Shown here: in pieces, positions 8,665 through 16,694 of the stretch
How the letters are laid out: each line of letters opens with the position of its first letter
Position numbering within the stretch: the first letter of the stretch is position 1
Assembly (NCBI GenBank): GCA_019424135.1
Contig: JAHYZZ010000017.1
Location: 1 to 42,179 of the forward strand
Direction: 5' to 3'
DNA length: 42,179 nucleotides
Source of the DNA: Lachnospiraceae bacterium
Lineage (GTDB): Bacteria > Bacillota > Clostridia > Lachnospirales > Lachnospiraceae
The notes under the pieces: model-generated
The model's database searches: none
What the model was told of the DNA's origin: nothing
Seen by the model: the letters and a program-made list of their open reading frames with translations, nothing else
Program-made: the position numbers and the translations under genes

Positions 8665-9389
8665 GAATGAGGTCTGTTTCTGTATGCGCCAAGGATATAA
8701 AGGGCAGGGAAAATCAGAAACAGCAAGCCGACCAGCCAAAGAGAGTAGATTAATTCAGAGGGAAGAGAATGGGCCGGAGAAAAGAATAGTTTGATGAGCT
8801 CTGAGAAATGGTATATAAAATCAAAGATCAACATACCAACTCCCCAGCGAAGTGCTGTTGATGCCTTTGCGATGTCATTTGCGTACTGATAGGCCCGTAT
8901 CCCTGCGGTATAATAGAGAAATCCGATGAAAAAGCATAACAAAGAGGACAGGAGTTCAAAAGGAGTGATCCCGGTGGTTCCGGTGTTGAGAAGTTTCCCT
9001 GCAGCTATCACCAGAAGTGCAAAAAATGCGATGAGTCCATCGATGATGGAAAAGGCACCAGTAATCTGATAAAAACATCCGGCAATATGAAGAAGCTTTC
9101 GCCCTCCGGGGGCGCGGATTCCGCCGATGGAATAGATGATCTGGTCACAGAATTTTCGGGGCTTTTCTCCCAAAACAGTCTGGAAAGGAGTGCCCCGCTT
9201 CTGCGCCTCGATGGCCATGCCCAGAAGATCCCGGCGGATTTGTTCGATTTCTATACTTTTTAGGGGAAATGTGCGTACATACTTCATCATCTTATGAAGA
9301 ATTTTTTTGTTTTCTTTATTCAGAAATTGTTCATCCTGGAAATTCTGGGCTTCTAGTATCCCATGATTGTCTTGTACCTGTGCAGTCAT
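8652..9389 (-). CDS. PadR-associated integral membrane protein (DUF1048-like N-terminus)
   Basis: A 245-aa protein of unknown function. The first 110 or so residues are soluble and helical and contain a stretch resembling DUF1048 (EQIRRDLLGMAIEAQKRGTPF, then GEKPRKFCDQII). About four hydrophobic segments follow: GCFYQITGAFSIIDGLIAFF, a segment around ELLSSLLCFFIGFLYYTAGI, one around WGVGMLIFDFIYHF, and a last one around SLWLVGLLFLIFPALYIL. Genes of this type sit downstream of PadR repressors in many Firmicutes. ATG at 9389 follows GGAGGGATGAGTT, which lies within the end of padR, so the two genes are translationally coupled. Its last codons and stop lie inside foldback repeat copy 2. The DUF assignment is tentative. 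Confidence 0.7.
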   Translation of the reverse strand: MTAQVQDNHGILEAQNFQDEQFLNKENKKILHKMMKYVRTFPLKSIEIEQIRRDLLGMAIEAQKRGTPFQTVLGEKPRKFCDQIIYSIGGIRAPGGRKLLHIAGCFYQITGAFSIIDGLIAFFALLVIAAGKLLNTGTTGITPFELLSSLLCFFIGFLYYTAGIRAYQYANDIAKASTALRWGVGMLIFDFIYHFSELIKLFFSPAHSLPSELIYSLWLVGLLFLIFPALYILGAYRNRPHSGTP

Positions 9390-9392
9390 AAC

Positions 9393-9719
9393 TCATCCCT
9401 CCAATCGGAATATGTGGTTGACAGAAGAAGAAATCTTCGTCCAGTTGACAAGAAATTCTTTCAAGTAAGCGGCACCCTCGCTGGTGAGAGAATAATACTT
9501 TCTACTGGGGCCAAGAGGAGAAGGACGGAATTGGGAATCAATGATTCCCTTTTTCTCCAAGCGCACCAGCAGAGGGTAAATCGTACCTTCTTTGATATCC
9601 TCAAATCCATACTGCGAAAGTTTTTCCACCAGTTCGTAGCCATAGGTAGTTTCATCGGAAAGAAATTTGAGAATACAGCCTTCCAGGGTTCCACGCATCA
9701 ATTGTGATTTATCATACAT
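9393..9719 (-). CDS. PadR family transcriptional regulator
   Basis: Winged-helix repressor of about 108 aa. MRGTLEGCILKFLSDETTYGYELVEKL is the classic PadR N-terminus, followed by GTIYPLLVRLEKKGII (recognition helix and wing) and SRKYYSLTSEG. I chose ATG at 9719 (protein starting MYDKSQLMRG), where the family homology begins; an in-frame GTG at 9749 would add ten unrelated residues. GAGG lies 13 bases upstream of 9719, a long spacing. The promoter just upstream carries two symmetric ACTAT-N10-ATAGT sites, so autoregulation is likely. The downstream membrane gene is the probable target; the inducing signal is unknown. Confidence 0.92.
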   Translation of the reverse strand: MYDKSQLMRGTLEGCILKFLSDETTYGYELVEKLSQYGFEDIKEGTIYPLLVRLEKKGIIDSQFRPSPLGPSRKYYSLTSEGAAYLKEFLVNWTKISSSVNHIFRLEG

Positions 9720-9734
9720 ATGTTGATCACATCC

Positions 9735-9785
9735 TCTACTATGCGACACCTAATAGTTGCTGACTATATTGTACCACATAGTAGA
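9735..9785. promoter_or_regulatory. Symmetric double operator, probably for PadR
   Basis: Two perfect ACTAT-N10-ATAGT dyads (9738-9757 and 9763-9782) have centres 25 bp apart and are arranged so that the whole 51-bp block is itself symmetric about base 9760; the outer arms are TCTACTATG (9735-9743) and CATAGTAGA (9777-9785). The block spans the promoter -10 and the transcription start. ACTAT-type half sites resemble known PadR-family operators; assignment to this PadR is inferred from position. Confidence 0.7.
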
Positions 9786-9795
9786 TAAATGTCAA
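9768..9795 (-). promoter_or_regulatory. Promoter of the padR operon
   Basis: On the reverse strand TTGACA (plus positions 9790-9795), a 16-base spacer and TACAAT (9768-9773). Both elements are close to the SigA consensus. The downstream half of the double PadR-type operator overlaps the spacer and the -10 element. Confidence 0.75.
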
Positions 9796-9876
9796 TTCTT
9801 TTTATGAAAGAATAATCATATTTCTAGAAAGGAAGGATTAGAATAGAAGTGACAGGAAGTGGCGAGGAGCTGTACA

Positions 9877-11070
9877 ATGAAGAAATTTGTGTCAGTTCTG
9901 TTGTGTGTGCTGTTATGCATACAGCCCGTACGGGCTGAAGAAAATGCAGATGAAAAGGAGCCTTCAGATGTCCGTGAAAATACACAGGAAGGCCCTCAGA
10001 TCAGCGCACCTTCGGCAATTTTAATGGAGGCGTCTACCGGACAGGTAATCTATGAGAAACATCCAGATGAACAAAAACCACCTGCCAGCGTGACCAAGAT
10101 TATGACATTACTGCTGATATTTGATGCCATAGAGTCCGGACAGTTCAGTCTGGAGGATGAGGTTACCACATCCGAATATGCAGCTTCTATGGGAGGCTCT
10201 CAGGTATTTCTGGAACCAGGAGAAACGCAGACAGTAGACACAATGATCAAGTGTATTGCGGTGGCCAGTGGGAATGATGCCTGCGTGGCTATGGCAGAGT
10301 ATGTTGCAGGAAGTGAAGAAGAATTTGTGAAAAGAATGAATGAGCGAGCCCAGAAACTGGGAATGGAAAATACCCATTTTGTAAACTGTAATGGACTGGA
10401 TGCGGATGGACATTTGACTACAGCAAGAGACATTGGACTGATGTCCAGGGAATTGATTACTAAATATCCGCAAATCCGGGACTATACCATGATCTGGATG
10501 GAAAATATTATACATAACACGCAGAAAGGGACGTCAGAATTTGGATTGACCAATACAAATAAGTTGATCAGACACTATGAGTATGCTACAGGGTTAAAAA
10601 CAGGTTCCACCAGTCAGGCCAAGTTTTGTATCTCCGCCACAGGTGAGAAAAACGGAATAGAACTCATTGCCGTAGTTATGGCGGCTGAAACCAGCAAAGA
10701 CCGGACCCAAGATGCGATTGCACTTTTAAACTACGGATTTGGAAAATGCAGTATTTATCAGGAAGATACACCAGAAACAACTCCCGAGATAACTGTGCGT
10801 GGAGGCGTAAAAGAAAAAGCAGACACGGCGCAGGAGATGTCATTTTCTTATCTTGACACTTCCGGGACAGATCTTGATTTCGTAGAAAGAAAAGTAAAGA
10901 TGAAAGAGTCTTTAAAGGCGCCTGTCAAGGAAGGACAGGAAGCCGGAGAAGCCAAGTATTATCTGGATGGAAAAGAAATCGGAAGCGTAAAAATCCTAAC
11001 GACAGAAAAAGTAGAGAAAATAAGTTATCCAGATGCCGTGCAAGATGCTGTGGAAAATTTCTTGCCTTGA
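9877..11070 (+). CDS. D-alanyl-D-alanine carboxypeptidase (peptidase S11)
   Basis: Trims the terminal D-Ala of peptidoglycan stem peptides outside the membrane. I chose ATG at 9877, where GAGGAG lies 7 bases upstream and the product begins with a proper signal peptide (MKKFVSVLLCVLLCIQPVRA, cleavage near residue 20); an in-frame GTG at 9859 would add six residues. Catalytic motifs are SVTK (residues 71-74), SGN in VASGNDAC, and KTGS in GLKTGSTSQ. A C-terminal PBP5-type beta domain follows. Length is about 397 aa. The leader contains an ATTCTTT/AAAGAAT dyad (9795-9813). Foldback repeat copy 4 starts 1 base after the stop. A paralogue lies at 15376-16596. Confidence 0.92.
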   Translation: MKKFVSVLLCVLLCIQPVRAEENADEKEPSDVRENTQEGPQISAPSAILMEASTGQVIYEKHPDEQKPPASVTKIMTLLLIFDAIESGQFSLEDEVTTSEYAASMGGSQVFLEPGETQTVDTMIKCIAVASGNDACVAMAEYVAGSEEEFVKRMNERAQKLGMENTHFVNCNGLDADGHLTTARDIGLMSRELITKYPQIRDYTMIWMENIIHNTQKGTSEFGLTNTNKLIRHYEYATGLKTGSTSQAKFCISATGEKNGIELIAVVMAAETSKDRTQDAIALLNYGFGKCSIYQEDTPETTPEITVRGGVKEKADTAQEMSFSYLDTSGTDLDFVERKVKMKESLKAPVKEGQEAGEAKYYLDGKEIGSVKILTTEKVEKISYPDAVQDAVENFLP

Positions 11071-11071
11071 G

Positions 11072-11119
11072 CAATGGGGACGGGGGATTTCTAAAAAATC
11101 CCCCGTCCCCATTGGACTA
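11072..11119. repeat. Foldback repeat, related GC-rich copy 4 (bidirectional terminator)
   Basis: Perfect 19-bp inverted repeat (11072-11090 and 11096-11114) with a 5-base loop, between converging genes. Its core GGGGACGGGGGATTT differs from copies 1-3 but keeps GGACG at the outer end and TTT at the loop. It is followed by ATTGGACTAAA, nearly the same as the tail of copy 3 (ATTTGGACTAAA). The stop codon of the converging aminopeptidase gene (11117-11119) lies within that tail. Confidence 0.75.
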
Positions 11120-12910
11120 AATTGCACGTGTGTATTTTTTCAACCATTCGCGTTCTTCGTCATTCAGATGTGGAGCCACGATTTCATATACTTTTGCGTG
11201 ATAGGAGTTGAGCTGTTCTTTGTCTTCTTCTGTCAGCATCTCTGGGATGATGGCATCCAGGTCGATTGGTACATAGGTGATAGGTTCGAAGTAGAGGAAT
11301 TGTCCGTACTCGTTCTTTTCCCCTTTACGAACTACCAGTTCATTTTCGGTGCGGACACCGTGGGAACCTTCGATATAGATCCCTGGTTCATCGGTAATGA
11401 CAAGCCCGGGCATCAGTGGCTGCTTTTCGCGTTCGCGGATAGCACAGCGGAATCCGCAGGGAGCTTCATGAATATTCATAAGATAACCTACGCCATGGCC
11501 GGTTCCGTGATTAAAGTTCTTGCCGTGCTTCCATGCAGGCATTCTTGCCAGCACGTCCAGATTATATCCCGTAGTCCCTTCCAGGAATACGGCGTTTGCC
11601 AGGTGCATATTACACTGGAGAACTGTGGTGAAGTCCTCTTTCATCTCCTGAGTCAGATTCCCAAAAGCAAAGGTTCTGGTAATGTCTGTGGAACCCTCGA
11701 TGTATCCGCCGCCGGTGTCTGTCAGAAACAGTCCGTCAGTTACCACAGGAATATTGGTTTCTGGAGTGGCTGCATAGTGAACAATGGCACCGTGCTCTCC
11801 AGAACCGCAGATAGGTTCGAAGCTCTGCCACAGATAGCCCTCTTGTTCCTTACGGAATTCATCCAACTTTTCCGCAGCGCTGATCTCCGTAATTGGAGGA
11901 TCCATTTTTCCAACATTTTTTTTCAGCCAGTACATAAATCTGGTAACAGCTACACCATCTTTTACATGGGCGTTTATAATGTTTTTCAGCTCTACGTCGT
12001 TTTTGGTCGCTTTCATCACAACAGTCGGATTCATCTGGTCAATGACTGTCGCTGTCTTTGGCAGGTTATTATACAGTGCGTAATTCAGACGTGCTGAATC
12101 TACAAGAATTGCCGAATCAGCCGGGAGTGTTTTCACGTCTTCATAAATCGCATTGTATGGACGAAGAAGAATGTTGTCCTTTGCCAGCTTTTCTTTCATT
12201 TCATTTGTTAGTTTGCGCTCATCGATGTACAGTTTCATGTCGTTCATTGTGATGACTGCATAAGACAGAAGCAATGGGAAAAATTCGATATCATTTCCAC
12301 GTAGATTGGTGATCCAGCAAATATCATCCAAAGCAGCGATCACATGAGTATCTGCACCAGCTGCTTTCATTGCCTGACGGACTCTTGCAAGCTTGGACGC
12401 GGTACTTTCACCAGTGTAGCACTCATCCAGTGCAAAGGCAGGCTCTTCAGAAAGGGCCGGTCGGTTTTCCCAGATTTTGTCGATCAAATCTTCAGAATAA
12501 TTGACAGTTCCGTTTTTCTTTGCAGCCACAGCCTCATAGTCCAGCCCGTCCCCCATGGCAACGACACGGCCGTCAAAACCAAGAGTGCAGCCGTCCAAAA
12601 GGACAGTTTCGAGATATTCCAAAGTTGTGGGCACGCCGGGCTCACCCATTTTGAACAGCTTTACTCCGCTCCCGGATAGCTGCTGTTCAGCTTGGATAAA
12701 ATATCTTCCGTCTGTCCAAAGTCCCGCTTCGTTTTTTGTGATGACAGCGGTCCCGGCAGAGCCGGTAAAACCGGTAATAAACGCTCTTGCTTTAAAATGT
12801 TCCCCAACATATTCGCTCTGATGGTTGTCATCGGTGGGAACCACATAGGCGTCGTACCCTTTTTCAGCCATCAGTGCGCGCAGTGCGCTGATTCTTTCAG
12901 GTATCGTCAT
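11117..12910 (-). CDS. pepP: Xaa-Pro aminopeptidase (aminopeptidase P, M24B, long form)
   Basis: Removes N-terminal residues that precede proline; dinuclear metal enzyme of the cytoplasm. The 597-aa protein is the long three-domain form: two creatinase-like N-terminal domains (about residues 1-300) and a C-terminal pita-bread domain. Metal ligands are visible in FLTDTGGGYIEGSTDITRT (the two aspartates), HGTGHGVG (histidine), DEPGIY and TENELV (glutamates). ATG at 12910 follows AGGAGGAGG by 8 bases. It is a single reverse-strand gene converging with the carboxypeptidase gene. I use the family symbol; strain-level naming varies. Confidence 0.93.
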   Translation of the reverse strand: MTIPERISALRALMAEKGYDAYVVPTDDNHQSEYVGEHFKARAFITGFTGSAGTAVITKNEAGLWTDGRYFIQAEQQLSGSGVKLFKMGEPGVPTTLEYLETVLLDGCTLGFDGRVVAMGDGLDYEAVAAKKNGTVNYSEDLIDKIWENRPALSEEPAFALDECYTGESTASKLARVRQAMKAAGADTHVIAALDDICWITNLRGNDIEFFPLLLSYAVITMNDMKLYIDERKLTNEMKEKLAKDNILLRPYNAIYEDVKTLPADSAILVDSARLNYALYNNLPKTATVIDQMNPTVVMKATKNDVELKNIINAHVKDGVAVTRFMYWLKKNVGKMDPPITEISAAEKLDEFRKEQEGYLWQSFEPICGSGEHGAIVHYAATPETNIPVVTDGLFLTDTGGGYIEGSTDITRTFAFGNLTQEMKEDFTTVLQCNMHLANAVFLEGTTGYNLDVLARMPAWKHGKNFNHGTGHGVGYLMNIHEAPCGFRCAIREREKQPLMPGLVITDEPGIYIEGSHGVRTENELVVRKGEKNEYGQFLYFEPITYVPIDLDAIIPEMLTEEDKEQLNSYHAKVYEIVAPHLNDEEREWLKKYTRAI

Positions 12911-12965
12911 GGTAAAACCTCCTCCTAAATACTTTTGATTACCGTAATAGATTTTAACATATCTG

Positions 12966-12995
12966 TTTACAAATGAACAGGAATAATTATATAAT
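12966..12995 (+). promoter_or_regulatory. Promoter of the metallophosphoesterase gene
   Basis: TTTACA (12966-12971), an 18-base spacer and TATAAT (12990-12995), ending 26 bases before the GTG start. Confidence 0.6.
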
Positions 12996-13021
12996 TGACC
13001 TGAATAAAAAGGAGAAAATCA

Positions 13022-13888
13022 GTGTTGATGATCATCATTGTTCTAGTCGTCCTGTGCCTGATATTTTTTATCGAAAATGCCAGAGAACTCCGGACATTTC
13101 GAGTCAGGACCTATCGGATATCTTGCCACAAACTAGACGGGATTCAAAGAAAAAAAATTGTGTTTTTAAGTGACCTTCATAACTGCAGCTATGGAAAAAG
13201 AAATGGACGTCTCCTGGCCGCGATCCGTAAGTCGCGCCCAGATTTGATCTTGATCGGAGGAGATATGCTGGTGCGTAAAGACGGTTCTTCCTATATGGAG
13301 ACATTGCAGTTCCTTATTAAATTAACCGCCATGTGTCCTGTGTATTACGCAAATGGAAATCATGAGCAAAAGCTCAAAGAAAGACCGGAGAAATATGCGC
13401 AGTCCTATGCCGCTTATAAGAAAAGGCTGGAAGAGGCAGGCGTCATATTTTTAGAAAACGAGGCAGTTATCTGGAAGCCGGAGGGCATAAGAATTCGAAT
13501 CAGCGGACTGGAAATTCCGCTTTCTGCCTACGGAAAAATCGGAAGAAAAAGATTATGCGTTCAGGAGATTGAAGAAAGAATTGGGAGGGCAGATGCCTCT
13601 TATCAGATTCTTCTTGCTCATAATCCGGCTTATGTGCGTCAGTATGAGGACTGGGGTGCCGATCTGATTCTTTCTGGCCATATTCACGGCGGATTGATTG
13701 GGATTCCTGGAATCGGAGGGGTTATTTCTCCAGATCTGCGTCTTTTTCCATCTTACTCGGGAGGAATTTATCGGGATTCGAAAGCAGCTGTGGTTGTCAG
13801 TCGTGGTTTAGGTGTACATTCTGTTCCCATACGTTTCTTAAATCCTGCAGAGGTTATTGTGCTGGAGCTTACAGGATCAGACAGATAA
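13022..13888 (+). CDS. Membrane-anchored metallophosphoesterase (YkuE/YaeI-like)
   Basis: Calcineurin-like phosphoesterase of 288 aa. An N-terminal hydrophobic anchor (MLMIIIVLVVLCLIFFIE) places the catalytic domain at the membrane, probably outside. All metal-site motifs are present: SDLHN (residues 50-54), GGD (79-81), GNHE (112-115), AHNP, and SGHIHGG near 218-224. The substrate is unknown; YaeI/YkuE relatives act on phospho-lipid-type substrates. The start is GTG at 13022 with AAGGAG 7 bases upstream; ATG at 13028 is the alternative. It appears monocistronic, because a new promoter precedes scpA. Confidence 0.88.
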   Translation: MLMIIIVLVVLCLIFFIENARELRTFRVRTYRISCHKLDGIQRKKIVFLSDLHNCSYGKRNGRLLAAIRKSRPDLILIGGDMLVRKDGSSYMETLQFLIKLTAMCPVYYANGNHEQKLKERPEKYAQSYAAYKKRLEEAGVIFLENEAVIWKPEGIRIRISGLEIPLSAYGKIGRKRLCVQEIEERIGRADASYQILLAHNPAYVRQYEDWGADLILSGHIHGGLIGIPGIGGVISPDLRLFPSYSGGIYRDSKAAVVVSRGLGVHSVPIRFLNPAEVIVLELTGSDR

Positions 13889-13891
13889 ATC

Positions 13892-13920
13892 TTGTGAAAC
13901 AGAGGAAAATCCTGTATAAT
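13892..13920 (+). promoter_or_regulatory. Promoter of scpA-scpB-dac operon
   Basis: TTGTGA (13892-13897), a 17-base spacer and TATAAT (13915-13920), 44 bases before scpA. Confidence 0.65.
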
Positions 13921-13964
13921 AATAAAGTTACGATAAAAAATCAATAGGCGTAAGAGGAACATTT

Positions 13965-14717
13965 ATGGGTATTCCAGTAAAGCTGCAGGTGTTTGAAGGA
14001 CCGCTGGATCTTCTTTTGCATCTCATCGACAAAAATAAAATAGACATTTATGATATCCCTATCGTGGAGATTACGAATCAGTATATGGATTATATACGGG
14101 CCATGGAAAAAGAAGATTTAAACATCATGAGCGAATTCCTGGTTATGGCGGCGACTCTTCTTGATATCAAGTGCCGAATGCTTCTTCCCCAGGAAGAAAA
14201 GGAGGAAGAGGAAGAGGACCCCAGGCAGGAATTAGTGGAACAGCTTTTGCAGTATAAGATGTTCAAATATATGTCTTATGAGCTCAGGGACCGTCAGGTG
14301 GAAGGGGAACAGGTCCTATATAAGGAACCTGACATTCCGGAAGAAGTAAAGGATTATGAAGAACCGGTGGATCTGGGAGAACTGTTGGGGGATCTGACCT
14401 TGGCAAAGTTGAATCAGATTTTTCGGGATGTGATGAAGCGTCAGGTGGAGAAGATCGACCCTGTCCGCAGTAAATTTGGAAAGATTGAAAAAGAAGAAGT
14501 AACTCTTCCGGAAAAGCTTGACTATGTTATGGAATATGCCAGAACTCATAAGAGATTCAGTTTCCGGGAACTTTTGAAGGAACAGGCTTCGAAAACACAG
14601 CTGGTCGTAACTTTTTTGGCCATCTTACAGCTGATGAAGGAAGGGACGATTACAATCCGGCAGGAACAGCCTTTTGAGGATATTATGATTGATTCCAATA
14701 TGGAAGGACAAGCATAG
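13965..14717 (+). CDS. scpA: Segregation and condensation protein A
   Basis: Kleisin subunit of the SMC-ScpAB condensin that organises and segregates the chromosome. The 250-aa sequence opens with the family pattern KLQVFEGPLDLLLHLIDKNKIDIYDIPI, and an acidic linker (EEKEEEEEDP) follows near residue 80. The C-terminal winged-helix region (FRELLKEQASKTQLVVTFLAILQLMKEG) contacts the SMC head. It is followed by scpB after 10 bases. Confidence 0.97.
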   Translation: MGIPVKLQVFEGPLDLLLHLIDKNKIDIYDIPIVEITNQYMDYIRAMEKEDLNIMSEFLVMAATLLDIKCRMLLPQEEKEEEEEDPRQELVEQLLQYKMFKYMSYELRDRQVEGEQVLYKEPDIPEEVKDYEEPVDLGELLGDLTLAKLNQIFRDVMKRQVEKIDPVRSKFGKIEKEEVTLPEKLDYVMEYARTHKRFSFRELLKEQASKTQLVVTFLAILQLMKEGTITIRQEQPFEDIMIDSNMEGQA

Positions 14718-14727
14718 GAAAGGTAGT

Positions 14728-15306
14728 ATGGATACAGTGGAAATAAAAAAATTAGAAGGAATCATAGAAGCCATCCTATTTGCCATGGGCGATTCGGTGG
14801 AATTGGGAAAGATTGCCCCTGCCATCGGGCATGATGAAGAGACCACTCGCCGGATCATTCATCAGATGATGGATCGATATGAGAATGAAGATCGCGGCAT
14901 CCGTATCATCGAGTTGGAAGATTCTTTTCAGATGTGTACTAAAAGAGAGATGTACGAGTATCTGATCAAAGTGGCAAAGCAGCCGAAAAAATATGTGCTG
15001 ACAGATGTACTTCTTGAGACGTTATCAATTATTGCATATAAGCAGCCAGTGACAAAACTGGAGATTGAAAAGATTCGCGGTGTCAAGTCAGATCATGCTG
15101 TAAATAAATTAGTAGAATATGATCTGGTATGCGAGGTGGGCAGGCTGGATGCGCCGGGAAAACCTATCTTGTTTGGCACGACAGAGGAGTTTTTACGCAG
15201 GTTCAGTATCCATTCGGCAGAGGATCTTCCGACTTTAAATCCTGAACAGGTGGAGAACTTTAAGGAAGAGGCAGAAGAAGAGGTGCAGTTAAGGTTGGAT
15301 ATTTAG
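14728..15306 (+). CDS. scpB: Segregation and condensation protein B
   Basis: Winged-helix partner that dimerises on ScpA in the SMC complex. The protein is 192 aa when started at ATG 14728, preceded by GGAAAGGTAGT; an in-frame upstream start at 14689 would run back into scpA and adds 13 residues with no family match. Typical features are the first winged helix starting KKLEGIIEAILFAMGD, the central LETLSIIAYKQPVTKLEIEKIRGVKSD, and GRLDAPGKPILFGTTEEFL before the acidic C-terminus. Confidence 0.97.
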   Translation: MDTVEIKKLEGIIEAILFAMGDSVELGKIAPAIGHDEETTRRIIHQMMDRYENEDRGIRIIELEDSFQMCTKREMYEYLIKVAKQPKKYVLTDVLLETLSIIAYKQPVTKLEIEKIRGVKSDHAVNKLVEYDLVCEVGRLDAPGKPILFGTTEEFLRRFSIHSAEDLPTLNPEQVENFKEEAEEEVQLRLDI

Positions 15307-15375
15307 GAAAGAACAGGCATAGTGCGACGCTTCCTTGCATATCTTGAGATAAGACAGGTGTTTTGCGGGGCTTTT

Positions 15376-16596
15376 ATGAGATGGAAGAAATACATATGTT
15401 TGACGTGGATATTTCTGGGGCTGATGGGAAATATGATTCTGCCTTTAAAGGCAGAGGAGCCGACGGAAATACCCGTAAATTTATACGCCCGGTCAGCGGT
15501 TTTGATGGATGCTGATAGTGGGCGTGTTTTATTTGGAAAGGATGCAAATGTGTCCCGTCCGATGGCCAGCACCACGAAGATCATGACCTGTATTCTTGCT
15601 CTGGAAGAGATGAAAGAAGGACAGACGGCACAAGCGTCTAAAAATGCTGTATCTCAGCCGAAGGTGCGGATGGGGGTGCAGGAAGGACAAAAGTTTTATT
15701 TGGAGGATCTTCTATATGCTCTGATGCTGGAATCCTACAATGACAGTGCGGTAATGATTGCTGAAGAGTTATCAGGATCCGTCAAGACATTTGTAGAGCA
15801 TATGAACGAAAAAGCAAGACAATTGGGATGCAAAGATACGCATTTTGTTACCCCCAACGGGTTGGATGGGAAGGATGAAGGAGGAATTCATGCTACCACC
15901 GCAGAGGATCTGGCAAGAATCATGCGCTACTGCATCATGGAGTCGGGCAAAAATGAGGAGTTTCTTACCATCACTAGAACGAAGGACTATCACTTTACAG
16001 ATGTGGAAGGAGAAGAGAGTTTTTCCTGTCATAATCATAATGCTTTTCTGGATATGATGGAAGGAGCTTTGAGCGGCAAAACCGGTTTTACCGCAGATGC
16101 CGGATATTGTTATGTAGGTGCCTTAAGACGGGGAGAGCGGACTTTTATCGTGGCCCTTCTTGCCTGCGGTTGGCCCAGTCATAAGAATTATAAGTGGAAA
16201 GACACTAGAAAGCTGATGGAGTATGCGCTGGATAATTATGAGTACCGGGAAGTGGAGATCCCAACAAAGACATGGAAGATCCCGGTAGAAGATGGGACAG
16301 ACCTGAAAAATCCATATCAGAAGGGCGCATCTGTCTGGGCGGCGGCAGAAGAGTCAGAGCCGCTTAAGATTCTCCTTGGAAAGGATGAAGTGGTGGAACG
16401 GTCTGAAGAGCTTCCCAAAAAACTAATCGCTCCAGTGGAAAAAGGTCAGAAGGCAGGAGAGATCCTGTACCTGCTGGATGGAGAAGAAGTGGGAAGATAT
16501 GTGGTGAGGACGCTGGGATCCATAAATAAATACGATTTTGGACAGAGTCTTAAGATTGTGACGGGCCGAATACTTCTATATGAAAATGATGGGTAA
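15376..16596 (+). CDS. D-alanyl-D-alanine carboxypeptidase, DacF-like (peptidase S11)
   Basis: Second S11 carboxypeptidase of the window. Motifs are STTKIM (catalytic Ser and Lys near residues 66-69), SYNDSAV (SxN) and SGKTGFT (KTG), followed by a PBP5-type C-terminal domain. I prefer ATG at 15376: it begins a clean signal peptide (RWKKYICLTWIFLGLMGN, with cleavage near LKAEE) and has GGGG five bases upstream. GTG at 15322 would prefix 18 residues that spoil the signal peptide. Order scpA-scpB-dac is common in clostridia and suggests co-transcription. DacF-type enzymes in Bacillus act in the spore cortex; whether this one is vegetative or sporulation-specific cannot be told. Confidence 0.9.
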   Translation: MRWKKYICLTWIFLGLMGNMILPLKAEEPTEIPVNLYARSAVLMDADSGRVLFGKDANVSRPMASTTKIMTCILALEEMKEGQTAQASKNAVSQPKVRMGVQEGQKFYLEDLLYALMLESYNDSAVMIAEELSGSVKTFVEHMNEKARQLGCKDTHFVTPNGLDGKDEGGIHATTAEDLARIMRYCIMESGKNEEFLTITRTKDYHFTDVEGEESFSCHNHNAFLDMMEGALSGKTGFTADAGYCYVGALRRGERTFIVALLACGWPSHKNYKWKDTRKLMEYALDNYEYREVEIPTKTWKIPVEDGTDLKNPYQKGASVWAAAEESEPLKILLGKDEVVERSEELPKKLIAPVEKGQKAGEILYLLDGEEVGRYVVRTLGSINKYDFGQSLKIVTGRILLYENDG

Positions 16597-16628
16597 ACTC
16601 TGATTTGACTGTTTTTTAGTTCTCCTCT

Positions 16629-16656
16629 TTTGCATCTGAAAGCTTCGGTATATAAT
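16629..16656 (+). promoter_or_regulatory. Possible promoter upstream of the dehydrogenase-like gene
   Basis: TATAAT (16651-16656) with a weak TTTGCA (16629-16634) 16 bases upstream; 38 bases before the ATG. Confidence 0.4.
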
Positions 16657-16694
16657 GGAACACAGAAATAATTGAAAATGTGGAGGTCATGCAA

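Noticed and set aside
11033..12097. Long open reading frame (354 codons) on the plus strand over the aminopeptidase gene
   Set aside because: It lies antisense to a clear M24 peptidase with all metal ligands, has no family resemblance and no convincing ribosome site.
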